Origin: Calliopsis andreniformis
Taxonomy: Eukaryota; Arthropoda; Insecta; Hymenoptera; Andrenidae
Length of the DNA stretch: 64,000 bases
Direction of reading: 5' to 3'
NCBI RefSeq assembly: GCF_051401765.1
Contig: NW_027480422.1
Coordinates: forward strand, 27,422,001 to 27,486,000
In this document: positions 47,601-63,100 of the stretch, in pieces
How positions within the stretch are numbered: position 1 is the stretch's first letter
Layout: each line of letters begins with the position of its first letter
Notes under the pieces: generated by a model
The model's database searches: none
What the model was told of the DNA's origin: nothing
The model's input: the letters and a program-made list of their open reading frames with translations, nothing else
Translations under genes and position numbers: made by a program

Positions 47601-50600
47601 TTGCTCGGAACGTAGAAATGGCCATAACATTCATACTGGTTGCAATTATTCGTTTTATACGATGGAAAAACTGTTGTATTTATTTTGTATTTTATGCTTC
47701 GGGCGCTGACTTCCAAGGCCCTAACTATTCGATCTGGTGGAGCAACGCACTAGAGAGAAGCCTAGGTTGCCCGGAACGTAGAAATGACCATTACCTTCAC
47801 GTTGCTTGCAAATATACATTATATACGGTGAAAAGCTGTTGTATTTATATTGTATTTTATGCTTCTGGCGGTGACTTCTTAGGCCCTAACTATTGGATCT
47901 GGTGGACCAACGCACTAGAGTGAAGCCTAGGTTTCCCGGAACGTGGAAATGACCATAACTTACACACTGGTTGCAATTATTCGTTTTATACAATGGAAAA
48001 ACTGTTCTATTTAATTTGTATTTTATGCTTCGGGCGTTGACTTCTAAGGCCCTACCCATTCGATCTGGTGGAGCAACGCACTAGAGTGAAGCCCAGGTTG
48101 CCCGGAACGTAGCAATGACTATAACTTTCACACTGGTTGCAATTATTCGTTTTATACGATGGAAAAACTGTTGTATTTATTTTGTATTTTATGCTTCGGG
48201 CGTTGACATCCAAGGCCCTAACTATTCGATCTGGTGGAGCAACGCACTAGAGAGAAGCCTAGGTTGCCCGGAACGTAGAAATGACCATTACCTTCACGTT
48301 GCTTGCAATTATACATTTTATACGATGGAAAAACTGTTGCATTTTTATTATATTTTATGCTGCTGGCGTTGACTTCTAAGTCCCTAGCTATTCGATCTGG
48401 TAGAGCAACGACCGCGAGTGAAGCCTAGGTTGCCCGGAACGTAGAAATGACAATTACCTTCACGCTGTTTGCAAATATACATTATATACGGTGAAAAACT
48501 GTTGTATTTATATTGTATTTTATGCTTCTGGCGGTGACTTCTTAGGCCCTAACTACTGGATCTGGTGGACCAACGCACTAGAGTGAAGCCTAGGTTGCCC
48601 GGAACGTGGAAATGACCATAACTTACACACTGGTTGCAATTATTCGTTTTATACAATGGAAAAACTGTTCTATTTAATTTGTATTTTATGCTTCGGGCGT
48701 TGACTTCTAAGGCCCTACCTATTCGATCTGGTGGAGCAACGCACTAGAGTGAAGCCCAGGTTGCCCGGAACGTAGCAATGACTATAACTTTCACACTGGT
48801 TGCAATTATTCGTTTTATACGATGGAAAAACTGTTGTATTTATTTTGTATTTTATGCTTCGGGCGTTGACTTCCAAGGCCCTAACTATTCGATCTGGTGG
48901 AGCAACGCACTAGAGAGAAGCCTAGGTTGCCCGGAACGTAGAAATGACCATTACCTTCACGTTGCTTGCAATTATACATTTTATACGATGGAAAAACTGT
49001 TGTATTTTTATTATATTTTATGCTGCTGGCGTTGACTTCTAAGTCCCTTGCTATTCGATCTGGTGGAGCAACGCCCTTGAGCGAAGCCTAGGTTGGCCGG
49101 AACGTAGAAATGACCTGTACTTACACACTGGTTGCAAATATAAATTATATACGACGGAAAAGCTGTTGTATTTATATTGCATTTTATGCTTCTGGCGTTG
49201 ACTTCTTAGGCCCTAACTATTTGATCTGGTGGAGCGCCGCCCTGTAGTGAAGCATTGGTTGCCCGGAACGTAGAAATGACCATAGCTATCACAGTGGTTG
49301 CAATTATTCCTGTTATACGATTGAAAAACTGTTGTATTTATATTGTATTTTATGCTTCTGACGTTGACTTCTAAGGCCGCAGCTATTCGATGTGGTGGAG
49401 CAACGCCCTAGAGTGAAGCCTAGGTTGCCCGGAACGTAGAATTGACCATACCTTTCACACTGGTTGCAATTATTCCTGTTATACGATGGAAAAGCTGTTG
49501 TATTTATATTGTATTTTATGCGTCTGGCGTTGACTTCTTAGGCCCTAACTATTCGATCCGGTGGAGCAACGCCATTGAGTGGAGCCTAGGTTGCCCGGAA
49601 CGTAGAAATGACCATAACCTTCATACTGATTGCAATTATTCGTTTTATACGATGGAAAAACTGTTGTACTTATATTGTATGTTATGCCTCTGGCGTTGAC
49701 TCCTAAGGCCGTAGCTATTCGATGTGGTGGAGCAACGCCATAGCGTGAAGCCTAGGTTGCCCGGAACGTAGAAATAACCATTACTTCCACACTGGTAGCA
49801 ATTATTCCTGTTATATGATGGAAAAGCTGTTGTATCTATTTTGTATTTTATGCTTCTGGCGTTGACTTCTTATGTCCTAACTATTGGATCTGGTGGAGCA
49901 ACGACCTAGGGTGAAGCCTAGGTTGCCCGGAACGTAGAAATGGCCATGATTTTCATACGGATTGCAATTATTCGTTTTATACGATAGAAAAACTGTTGTA
50001 TTTATATTGTATTTTCTGCGTCTAGCTTTGACTTCTAAGGTCCTAGCTATTCGATCTGGTGGGGCAACGTCCAAGAGTGAAGCCTATGGGGCCTGGAACG
50101 CAGAAATGACCATAACTTTCACACCGGTAGCAATTATTCGTTTTATACAATGGAAAAGCTGTTGTATTTATATTGTATTTTATGCTTCTGGTGTAGACTT
50201 CTTGGGCCCTACCTATTCGATCTGGAGGAACAACGCCCTAGAGTGAAGCCTAGGTTGCCCGGAACGTAGAAATGACCATCACTTTCACACTGGTTGCAAT
50301 TATTCCTGTTATATGATGGAAAAACTGTTGTATCTATTTTGTATTTTATGCTTCTGGCGTTGACTTCTTAGGTCCTAACTATTGGTTCTGGTGGAGCAAC
50401 GCCCTAGGGTGTAGCCTGGGTTGCCCGGAACGTGGAAGTGACCATCAAGTTCACATTTGTTGCAATTATTCCCGTTATACGATGGAAAAACTGTTGTATT
50501 TTTATTGTATTTTATGTTTCGGGCGTTGACTTCTAAGGCCCTAGCTATTCGATCTGGTGGAGCAACGCCCTAGAGTGAAGTCTAGGTTGCACGGAACGTA

Positions 50601-53600
50601 GAAATGCCCATTTCTTTCACACTGGTTGTAATTATTCCTGTTATACGATGGAATAACTGCTTCATTTTTATTTTATTTTATGTTTCTGGCGTTGACTTCT
50701 AAGGCCTAAGCTATTCGATCTGGTGGAGCAACGCCCTAGGGTGATGCCTAGGTTGCCCGGAACGTTGAAATGACTATCACCTTCACTCTGGTTGCAATTA
50801 TTCCTGTTATACGATGGAAAAGCTATTGTACCTTTATTGTATTTTATGCTCCTGTCGTTGACTTCTTAGGCCCTAACTATTGGATCTGGTGGAGGAACGC
50901 CCTAGAGTGAAGCCTAGGTTGCCCGGAACGTGGAAATGACCATCACGTTCACATTTGTTGCAATTATTCCCGTTATACGATGGAAAAACTGTTGTATTTT
51001 TATTTTACTTTATGCTTCTGGCGTTGACTTCTAAGTCCCTAACTATTCGATCTGGTGGAGCAACGCCCTAGGGTGAAGCCGAGGTTGCCCGGAACGTAGA
51101 AATGACCATTACTTTCACACTGGTTGCAATTATTCGTTTTATACAATGGAAAAACTGTTCTATTTAATTTGTATTTTATGCTTCGGGCGTTGACTTCTAA
51201 GGCCCTACCTATTCGATCTGGTGGAGCAACGCACTAGAGTGAAGCCTAGGTTGCCCGGAACGTAGCAATGACTATAACTTTCACACTGGTTGCAATTATT
51301 CGTTTTATACGATGGAAAAACTGTTGTATTTATTTTGTATTTTATGCTTCGGGCGTTGACTTCCAAAGCCCTAACTATTCGATCTGGTGGAGCAACGCAC
51401 TAGAGAGAAGCCTAGGTTGCCCGGAACGTAGAAATGACCATTACCTTCACGTTGCTTGCAATTATACATTTTATACGATGGAAAAACTGTTGTATTTTTA
51501 TTATATTTTATGCTGCTGGCGTTGACTTCTAAGTCCCTAGCTATTCGATCTGGTGGAGCAACGCCCGCGAGTGAAGCCTAGGTTGCCCGGAACGTAGAAA
51601 TGACAATTACCTTCACGCTGTTTGCAAATATACATTATATACGGTGAAAAGCTGTTGTATTTATATTGTATTTTATGCTTCTGGCGGTGACTTCTTAGGC
51701 CCTAACTACTGGGTCTGGTGGACCAACGCACTAGAGTGAAGCCTAGGTTGCCCGGAACGTGGAAATGACCATAACTTACACACTGGTTGCAATTATTCGT
51801 TTTATACAATGGAAAAACTGTTCTATTTAATTTGTATTTTATGCTTCGGGCGTTGACTTCTAAGGCCCTACCTATTCGATCTGGTGGAGCAACGCACTAG
51901 AGTGAAGCCCAGGTTGCCCGGAACGTAGCAATGACTATAACTTTCACACTGGTTGCAATTATTCGTTTTATACGATGGAAAAACTGTTGTATTTATTTTG
52001 TATTTTATGCTTCGGGCGTTGACTTCCAAGGCCCTAACTATTCGATCTGGTGGAGCAACGCACTAGAGAGAAGCCTAGGTTGCCCGGAACGTAGAAATGA
52101 CCATTACCTTCACGTTGCTTGCAATTATACATTTTATACGATGGAAAAACTGTTGTATTTTTATTATATTTTATGCTGCTGGCGTTGACTTCTAAGTCCC
52201 TTGCTATTCGATCTGGTGGAGCAACGCCCTTGAGCGAAGCCTAGGTTGGCCGGAACGTAGAAATGACCTGTACTTACACACTGGTTGCAAATATAAATTA
52301 TATACTATGGAAAAGCTGTTGTATTTATATTGCATTTTATGCTTCTGGCGTTGACTTCTTAGGCCCTAACTATTTGATCTGGTGGAGCGCCGCCCTGTAG
52401 TGAAGCCTTGGTTGCCCGGAACGTAGAAATGACCATAGCTATCACAGTGGTTGCAATTATTCCTGTTATACGATTGAAAAACTGTTGTATTTATATTGTA
52501 TTTTATGCGTCTGGCGTTGACTTCTTAGGCCCTAACTTTTCGATCTGGTGGAGCAACGCCATTGAGTGGAGCCTAGGTTGCCCGGAACGTAGAAATGACC
52601 ATAACCTTCATACTGATTGCAATTATTCGTTTTATACGATGGAAAAACTGTTGTACTTATATTGTATGTTATGCCTCTGGCGTTGACTCCTAAGGCCGTA
52701 GCTATTCGATGTGGTGGAGCAACGCCATAGCGTGAAGCCTAGGTTGCCCGGAACGTAGAAATAACCATTATTTCCACACTGGTAGCAATTATTCCTGTTA
52801 TATGATGGAAAAGCTGTTGTATCTATTTTGTATTTTATGCTTCTGGCGTTGACTTCTTATGTCCTAACTATTGGATCTGGTGGAGCAACGACCTAGGGTG
52901 AAGCCGAGGTTGCCCGGAACGTAGAAATGACCTTGACTTTCACACTGGTTGCAATTATTACTGTTATATGATGGAAAAGCTGTTGTATCTATTTTGTATT
53001 TTATGCTTCTGGCGTTGACTTCTTATGTCCTAACTATTGGATCTGGTGGAGCAACGACCTAGGGTGAAGCCTAGGTTGCCCGGAACGTAGAAATGGCCAT
53101 AATTTTCATACGGATTGCAATTATTCGTTTTATACGATAGAAAAACTGTTGTATTTATATTGTATTTTCTGCGTCTAGCTTTGACTTCTAAGGTCCTAGC
53201 TATTCGATCTGGTGGGGCAACGTCAAAGAGTGAAGCCTATGGGGCCTGGAACGCAGAAATGACCATAACTTTCACACTGGTAGCAATTATTCGTTTTATA
53301 CAATGGAAAAGCTGTTGTATTTATATTGTATTTTATGCTTCTGGTGTAGACTTCTTGGGCCCTACCTATTCGATCTGGAGGAACAACGCCCTAGAGTGAA
53401 GCCTAGGTTGCCCGGAACGTAGAAATGACCATCACTTTCACACTGGTTGCAATTATTCCTGTTATATGATGGAAAAACTGTTGTATCTATTTTGTATTTT
53501 ATGCTTCTGGCGTTGACTTCTTAGGTCCTAACTATTGGTTCTGGTGGAGCAACGCCCTAGGGTGTAGCCTGGGTTGCCCGGAACGTGGGAATGACCATCA

Positions 53601-56600
53601 CGTTCACATTTGTTGCAATTATTCCCGTTATACGATGGAAAAACTGTTGTATTTTTATTGTATTTTATGTTTCGGGCGTTGACTTCTAAGGCCCTAGCTA
53701 TTCGATCTGGTGGAGCAACGCCGTAGAGTGAAGTCTAGGTTGCACGGAACGTAGAAATGCCCATTTCTTTCACACTGGTTGTAATTATTCCTGTTATACG
53801 ATGGAATAACTGCTCCATTTTTATTTTATTTTATGTTTCTGGCGTTGACTTCTAAGGCCTAAGCTATTCGATCTGGTGGAGCAACGCCCTAGGGTGAAGC
53901 CTAGGTTGTCCGGAACGTGGAAATGACCATCACGTTCACATTTGTTGCAATTATTCCCGTTATACGATGGAAAAACTGTTGTATTTTTATTTTACTTTAT
54001 GCTTCTGGCGTTGACTTCTAAGTCCCTAACTATTCGATCTGGTGGAGCAACGCCCTAGGGTGAAGCCGAGGTTGCCCGGAACGTAGAAATGACCATTACT
54101 TTCACACTGGTTGCAATTATTCGTTTTATACAATGGAAAAACTGTTCTATTTAATTTGTATTTTATGCTTCGGGCGTTGACTTCTAAGGCCCTACCTATT
54201 CGATCTGGTGGAGCAACGCACTAGAGTGAAGCCTAGGTTGCCCGGAACGTAGCAATGACTATAACTTTCACACTGGTTGCAATTATTCGTTTTATACGAT
54301 GGAAAAACTGTTGTATTTATTTTGTATTTTATGCTTCGGTCGTTGACTTCCAAGGCCCTAACTATTCGATCTGGTGGAGCAACGCACTAGAGAGAAGCCT
54401 AGGTTGCCCGGAACGTAGAAATGACCATTACCTTCACGTTGCTTGCAATTATACATTTTATACGATGGAAAAACTGTTGTATTTTTATTATATTTTATGC
54501 TGCTGGCGTTGACTTCTAAGTCCCTAGCTATTCGATCTGGTGGAGCAACGCCCGCGAGTGAAGCCTAGGTTGCCCGGAACGTAGAAATGACAATTACCTT
54601 CACGCTGTTTGCAAATATACATTATATACGGTGAAAAGATGTTGTATTTATATTGTATTTTATGCTTCTGGCGGTGACTTCTTAGGCCCTAACTACTGGA
54701 TCTGGTGGACCAACGCACTAGAGTGAAGCATAGGTTGCCCGGAACGTGGAAATGACCATAACTTACACACTGGTTGCAATTATTCGTTTTATACAATGGA
54801 AAAACTGTTCTATTTAATTTGTATTTTATGCTTCGGGCGTTGACTTCTAAGGCCCTACCTATTCGATCTGGTGGAGCAACGCACTAGAGTGAAGCCCAGG
54901 TTGCCCGGAACGTAGCAATGACTATAACTTTCACACTGGTTGCAATTATTCGTTTTATACGATGGAAAAACTGTTGTATTTATTTTGTATTTTATGCTTC
55001 GGGCGTTGACTTCCAAGGCCCTAACTATTCGATCTGGTGGACCAACGCACTAGAGAGAAGCCTAGGTTGCCCGGAACGTAGAAATGACCATTACCTTCAC
55101 GTTGCTTGCAATTATACATTTTATACGATGGAAAAACTGTTGTATTTTTATTATATATTATGCTGCTGGCGTTGACTTCTAAGTCCCTTGCTATTCGATC
55201 TGGTGGAGCAACGCCCTTGAGCGAAGCCTAGGTTGGCCGGAACGTAGAAATGACCTGTACTTACACACTGGTTGCAAATATAAATTATATACGATGGAAA
55301 AGCTGTTGTATTTATATTGCATTTTATGCTTCTGGCGTTGACTTCTTAGGCCCTAACTATTTGATCTGGTGGAGCGCCGCCCTGTAGTGAAGCCTTGGTT
55401 GCCCGGAACGTAGAAATGCCCATAGCTATCACAGTGGTTGCAATTATTCCTGTTATACGATTGAAAAACTGTTGTATTTATATTGTATTTTATGCTTCTG
55501 GCGTTGACTTCTAAGGCCGCAGCTATTCGATGTGGTGGAGCAACGCCCTAGAGTGAAGCCTAGGTTGCCCGGAACGTAGAATTGACCATACCTTTCACAC
55601 TGGTTGCAATTATTCCTGTTATACGATGGAAAAGCTGTTGCATTTATATTGTATTTTATGCGTCTGGCGTTGACTTCTTAGGCCCTAACTTTTCGATCTG
55701 GTGGAGCAACGCCATTGAGTGGAGCCTAGGTTGCCCGGAACGTAGAAATGACCATAACCTTCATACTGATTGCAATTATTCGTTTTATACGATGGAAAAA
55801 CTGTTGTACTTATATTGTATGTTATGCCTCTGGCGTTGACTCCTAAGGCCGTAGCTATTCGATGTGGTGGAGCAACGCCATAGCGTGAAGCCTAGGTTGC
55901 CCGGAACATAGAAATAACCATTACTTCCACACTGGTAGCAATTATTCCTGTTATATGATGGAAAAGCTGTTGTATCTATTTTGTATTTTATGCTTCTGGC
56001 GTTGACTTCTTATGTCCTAACTATTGGATCTGGTGGAGCAACGACCTAGGGTGAAGCCGAGGTTGCCCGGAACGTAGAAATGACCTTGACTTTCACACTG
56101 GTTGCAATTATTACTGTTATATGATGGAAAAGCTGTTGTATCTATTTTGTATTTTATGCTTCTGGCGTTGACTTCTTATGTCCTAACTATTGGATCTGGT
56201 GGAGCAACGACCTAGGGTGAAGCCTAGGTTGCCCGGAACGTAGAAATGGCCATAATTTTCATACGGATTGCAATTATTCGTTTTATACGATAGAAAAACT
56301 GTTGTATTTATATTGTATTTTCTGCGTCTAGCTTTGACTTCTAAGGTCCTAGCTATTCGATCTGGTGGGGCAACGTCCAAGAGTGAAGCCTATGGGGCCT
56401 GGAACGCAGAAATGACCATAACTTTCACACTGGTAGCAATTATTCGTTTTATACAATGGAAAAGCTGTTGTATTTATATTGTATTTTATGCTTCTGGTGT
56501 AGACTTCTTGGGCCCTACCTATTCGATCTGGAGGAACAACGCCCTAGAGTGAAGCCTAGGTTGCCCGGAACGTAGAAATGACCATCACTTACAAACTGGT

Positions 56601-57120
56601 TGCAATTATTCCTGTCATATGATGGAAAAACTGTTGTATCTATTTTGTATTTTATGCTTCTGGCGTTGACTTCTTAGGTCCTAACTATTGGTTCTGGTGG
56701 AGCAACGCCCTAGGGTGTAGCCTGGGTTGCCCGGAACGTGGAAATGACCATCACGTTCACATTTGTTGCAGTTATTCCCGTTATACGATGGAAAAACTGT
56801 TGTATTTTTATTGTATTTTATGTTTCGGGCGTTGACTTCTAAGGCCCTAGCTATTCGATCTGGTGGAGCAACGCCGTAGAGTGAAGTCTAGGTTGCATGG
56901 AACGTAGAAATGCCCATTTCTTTCACACTGGTTGTAATTATTCCTGTTATACGATGGAATAACTGCTCCATTTTTATTTTATTTTATGTTTCTGGCGTTG
57001 ACTTCTAAGGCCTAAGCTATTCGATCTAGTGGAGCAACGCCCTAGGGTGAAGCCTAGGTTGTCCGGAACGTGGAAATGACCAACACGTTCACATTTGTTG
57101 CAATTATTCCCGTTATACGA
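47601..57120 (+). repeat. About 19-monomer HOR, three copies
   Basis: The monomer landmark at 48115 recurs at 51268 (+3153) and 54255 (+2987), and another at 49962 recurs at 53115 and 56268 (both +3153). Each copy contains an inner four-monomer repeat (48115/48778, 51268/51931, 54255/54918; 663 bp). Copies differ by whole monomers gained or lost. No gene is seen. Confidence 0.9.
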
Positions 57121-60100
57121 TGGAAAAACTGTTGTATTTTTATTATATTTTATGCTGCTGGCGTTGACTTCTAAGTCCCTTGCTATTCGATCTGGTGGAG
57201 CAACGCCCTTGAGCGAAGCCTAGGTTGGCCGGAACGTAGAAATGACCTGTACTTACACACTGGTTGCAAATATAAATTATATACGATGGAAAAGCTGTTG
57301 TATTTATATTGCATTTTATGCTTCTGGCGTTGACTTCTTAGGCCCTAACTATTTGATCTGGTGGAGCGCCGCCCTGTAGTGAAGCCTTGGTTGCCCGGAA
57401 CGTAGAAATGACCATAGCTATCACAGTGGTTGCAATTATTCCTGTTATACGATTGAAAAACTGTTGTATTTATATTGTATTTTATGCTTCTGGCGTTGAC
57501 TTCTAAGGCCGCAGCTATTCGATGTGGTGGAGCAACGCCCTAGAGTGAAGCCTAGGTTGCCCGGAACGTAGAAATGACCATACCTTTCACACTGGTTGCA
57601 ATTATTCCTGTTATACGATGGAAAAGCTGTTGTATTTGTATTGTATTTTATGCTTCTGGCGTTGACTTCTTAGGCCCTAACTATTCGATCTGGAGGAGCA
57701 ACGCCCTAGAGAGAAGCCTAGATTGCCCGGAACGTAGAAATGACCATTACCTTCTGGCTTGTTGCAATTATTACTGTTATACGATGAAAAAACTGTTGTA
57801 TTTTTATTGTATTTTATGCGTCTGGAGTTGTTTTCTAAGGCCCTAACTATTCGACCTGGTGGAGCAAAGCCCTAGAGTGAAGCCTAGGTTGCCCAGGAAC
57901 GTAGAAATGACCATCACTTTCATACTGGTTGCAATTATTCCTGTTATACGATGGAAAAACTGTTGTATTTATATTATATTTTATGCTTCAGACGTTGACT
58001 TCTAGGGCCGTAGATATTCGATGTGGTGGAGAAACGCGCTAGAGTGAAGCCTAGGTTGCCCGGAAAGTAGAAATGCCCATTACTTTCACACTGGTTGTAA
58101 TTACTCCTGTTATACGATAGAATATATGTTGTATTTTTATTTTATTTTGTGCCCCTGGCGTTGACTTCTAAGGTCCTAGCTATTCGATCTGGTGGAGCAA
58201 CGCTCTAGAGTGAAGCCTAGGTTGCCCGGAACTTAGAAATGACCATCACCTTCACTCTGGTTGCAATTAATCCTGTTATGCGATGGAAAAACTGTTGTAT
58301 TTATTTTGTATTTTATGCTTCTGGCGTTGACTTCTTAGGCCCTAGCTATTCGATCTGGTGGAGCAACGACCTAGGGTGAAGCCTAGGTTGCCCGGAACGT
58401 AGAAATGACCATAATTTTCATACGGATTGCAATTATTCGTTTTATACGATGGAAAAACTCTTGTATTTATATTGTATTTTCTGCGTCTGGCTTTGACTTC
58501 TAAGGTCCTAGCTATTCGATCTGGTGGGGCAACGTCCAAGAGTGAAGCCTATGGGGCCTGGAACGTAGAAATGACCATTACTTTCACACTGGTTGCAATT
58601 ATTCCTGTTATACGATGGACAAACTGTTGGATTTTTATTGTACGTTATGCTTCTGGCGTTGACTTCTTAGGCCCTAACTATTGGATCTGGTGGAGCAACG
58701 CCTCGAGTGATGCCTTGGTTGCCCTGAACGTAGAAATGACCATAACCTTCATACTGATTGCAATTATTCGATTTATACGATGGAAAAACTGTTGTACTTT
58801 TATTTTATTTTGTGCTTCTGGCGTTGACTTCTAAGGTCCTAGCTATTCGATCTGGTGGAGCAACGCTCTAGAGTGAAGCCTAGGTTGCCCGGAACTTAGA
58901 AAAGACCATCACCTTCACTCTGGTTGCTATTATTCCTGTTATACGATGGAAAAACTGTTGTATTTTTATTGTATTTTATGCTTCGGGCGTTGACTTCTAA
59001 GGCCGTAGCTATTCGATCTGGTATAGCAACGCCCTACAGTTAAGTCTAGGATGCCCGGAACGTAGAAATGGCCATTGCTTTCACACTGGTTGCAATTATT
59101 CGTATTATACGATGGAAAGACTGTTGTATTTATATTGTATTTTATGCTTCTGGTGTAGACTTCTTAGGCCCTAGCTATCCGATCTGGGGGAACAACGACC
59201 TAGGGTGAAGCCTAGGTTGCCCGGAACGTAGAAATGACCATAACCTTCATACTGATTGCAATTATTCGTTTTATACGATGGAAAAACTGTAGTACTTATA
59301 TTGTATGTTATGTCTCTGGCGTTGACTCCTAAGGCTGTAGCTATTCGATGTGGTGGGACAACGCCCTAGAGTGAAGTCTAGGTTGCCCGGAACCTAGAAA
59401 TGACCATACCTTTCACACAGGTTGCAATTATTCCTGTTATACAAGGGAAAAACTGTTGTATTTATATTGTATTTTATGCTTCTGGCGTTGACTTTCTGGG
59501 CCCTAACTATTCTATCTGGAGGAGCAACAGCCTAAAGTGAAGCCTAGGTTGCCCGGAATGAAGAAACGACCATCACTTTCACACTGGTGGCAATTATTCC
59601 TGTTAAACGATGGAAAAACTTTTGTATTTTTATTGTATTTTAAGCTTCGGGCGCGTGACTTCTAAGGTCCTAACTATTGGATCTGGTGGAGGAACGCCCT
59701 AGGGTGAAGCCTAGGTTGCCCGGAAGGTAGAAATGACCATAACTTTCATACTGGTTCACAATTATTCGTTTAATACGATGGAAGAGCTATTGTATTTATA
59801 TTGCATTTAATGCTTCTGGCGTTGACTTCTAAGGCCATAGCTATTCGATGTGGTCGAGCAACGCCCTAGAGTGAAGCCTAGGTTGCCCATATTGTAGAAT
59901 TGACCATATCTTTCAGACAGGTTGCAATTATTCCTGTTATACGATGGAAAAACTGTTGTATTTCTATTCTATTTTATGCTTCTGGCGTGGACTTCTCAGG
60001 CCCTAACTATTCGATCTGGTGGAGCAACGCCTAGAGTGAAGCCTAGGTTGCACGGAACGTAGAAATGCCCATTACTTTCACACTGGTTGTAATTATTCCT

Positions 60101-63100
60101 GTTACACGATGGAATAACTGTTGTATTTTTATTTTATTTTGTGCGTCTGGCGTTGACTTCCAAGGCCCGAACTATTCGATCTGGTGGAGCAGCGCCAAAG
60201 AGTGAAGCCTAGGTTACCCGGAACGTAGAAATGACCATCACTTTCACAATGGTTGCAATTATTCCTGTTATACGATGGAAAAACTGTAGTATCTATTTTG
60301 TATTTTATGCTTCTGGCGTTGACTTCTTAGGTCCTAACTATTGGATCTGGTGGAGCAACGCCCTCTGATGAAGCCCAGGTTGCCCGGAACGTAGAAATGA
60401 CCATAACTTTCATACTGATTGCAATTATTCGTATTATACGGTGGAAAATCTGTTGTATTTATATTGTGTTTTATGCTTCTGGTGTACACTTCTTAGGCCC
60501 TAGCTATTCGATCTGGAGGAACAACGCCCTAGAGTGAAGCCTAGGTTGCCCGGAACGTAGAAATGAGTATAACCTTCATACTGATTGCAATTATTCGATT
60601 TATACAATGGAAAAACTGTTGTACTTATATTGTATGTTATGCATCTGGCGTTGACTCCTAAGGCCGTAGCTACTCGATGTGGTGGAGCAACGCCCTAGCG
60701 TGAAGCCTAGGTTGCCCGCAACGTAGAAATAACCATCACTTCCACACTGTTAGCAATTATTCATTTTATACAATGGAAAAACTGTTGTATTTATATTGTA
60801 TTTTATGCTTCTGGCGTTGACTTCTAAGGCCGCAGCTATTCGATGTGGTGGAGCAGCGCCCTAGAGTGAAGACTAGGTTGCCCGGAACGTAGAAATGACC
60901 ATACCTTTCACACTGGTTGCAATTATTCCTGTTACATAAGGGAAAAACTGTTGTATTTATATTGTATTTTATGCTTCTGGCGTTGACTGCTAAGGCCGTA
61001 GCTATTCGATCTGGTAGAGCAACGCCCTAGAGTTAAGTCTAGCATGTCCGGGACGTAGAAATGGTCATTGCTTTCACACTGGTTGCACTTATTCGTTGGA
61101 TACGATGGAAAAGCTCTTGTACATATATCGTATTTTATGCTTCTAGCGTTGACTTCTTAGGACCTAACTATTCGATCTGGTAGAGCAACGCCCTAGGGTG
61201 AAGCCTAGGTTGCCCGGAACGTAGAAATGACCATAACTTTCATACTGGTTGCAATTATTCGTTTTATACCGTGGAAAAACTGTTCTATTTATATTGTATT
61301 TTATGCGTCTGGTGTAGCTTTCTAAGGCCCTAACTATACGACCTGGTGGACCAACGCTCTAGAGTGAAGCGTAGGTTGCACGGAACGTAGAAATGCCCAT
61401 TACTTTCACACTGGTTGTAATTATTCCTGTTATACGATAGAATAACTCTTGTATTTATATTGTATTTTCTGCGTCTGGCTTTGACTTCTAAGGTCCTAGC
61501 TATTCGATCTGGTGGGGCAACGTCCCAGAGTCAAACCTATGGGGCCTGGGACGCAGGAATGACCATAACTTTCACACTGGTAGCAATTATTCGTTTTATA
61601 CAATGGAAAAACTGATGTATTTATATTGTATTTTATGCTTCTGGCGTAGACTTCTTAGGCCCTAGCTATTCGATCTGGATGAACAACGCCCTAGAGTGAA
61701 GCCTAGGTTGCCCGGAACGTAGAAATGACCATCAGTATCACACTGGTTGCAATTATTCCTGTTATATGATGGAAAAACTGTTGTATCTATTTTGTATTTT
61801 ATGCTTCTGGCGTTGACTTCTTAGGTCCTAACTATTGGATCTGGAGGAGCAACGCCCTAGGGTGAAGCCTAGGTTGCCCGGAACGTAGAAATGCCCATTA
61901 CTTTCACACTGGTTGTAATTATTCCTGCTATACGACGGAAAAACTGTGGGATTTTTATTGTATTTTATGCTCCGGGCGTTGACTTCCAAGGCCCGAACTA
62001 TTCGATCTGGTGGAGCAGCGCCAAAGAGTGAAGCCTAGGTTATCCGGAACGTAGAAATGACCATCACTTTCACAATGGTTGCAATTATTCCTGTTATACG
62101 ATGGAAAAACTGTTGTATTTATTTTGTATTTTATGCTTCGGGCGTTGACTTCTAAGGCCCTAACTATTCGATCTGGTGGAGCAACGCACTAGAGAGAAGC
62201 GTAGGTTGCCCGGAACGTAGAAATGACCATTACCTTCACGTTGCTTGCAATTATACATTTTATACGATGGAAAAACTGTTGTATTTTTATTATATTTTAT
62301 GCTGCTGGCGTTGACTTCTAAGTCCCTAGCTATTCGATCTGGTGGAGCAACGCCCGCGAGTGAAGCCTAGGTTGCCCGGAACGTAGAAATGACAATTACC
62401 TTCACGCTGTTTGCAAATATACATTATATACGGTGAAAAGCTGTTGTATTTATATTGTATTTTATGCTTCTGGCGGTGACTTCTTAGGCCCTAACTATTG
62501 GATCTGGTGGACCAACGCACTAGAGTGAAGCCTAGGTTGCCCGGAACGTGGAAATGACCATAACTTACACACTGGTTGCAATTATTCGTTTTATACAATG
62601 GAAAAACTGTTCTATTTAATTTGTATTTTATGCTTCGGGCGTTGACTTCTAAGGCCCTACCTATTCGATCTGGTGGAGCAACGCACTAGAGTGAAGCCTA
62701 GGTTGCCCGGAACGTAGCAATGACTATAACTTTCACACTGGTTGCAATTATTCGTTTTATACGATGGAAAAACTGTTGTATTTATTTTGTATTTTATGCT
62801 TCGGGCGTTGACTTCCAAGGCCCTAACTATTCGATCTGGTGGAGCAACGCACTAGAGAGAAGCCTAGGTTGCCCGGAACGTAGAAATGACCATTACCTTC
62901 ACGTTGCTTGCACTTATACATTTTATACGATGGAAACACTGTTGTATTTTTATTAAATTTTATGCTGCTGGCGTTGACTTCTAAGTCCCTTGCTATTCGA
63001 TCTGGTGGAGCAACGCCCTTGAGCGAAGCCTAGGTTGGCCGGAACGTAGAAATGACCTGTACTTACACACTGGTTGCAAATATAAATTATATACGATGGA

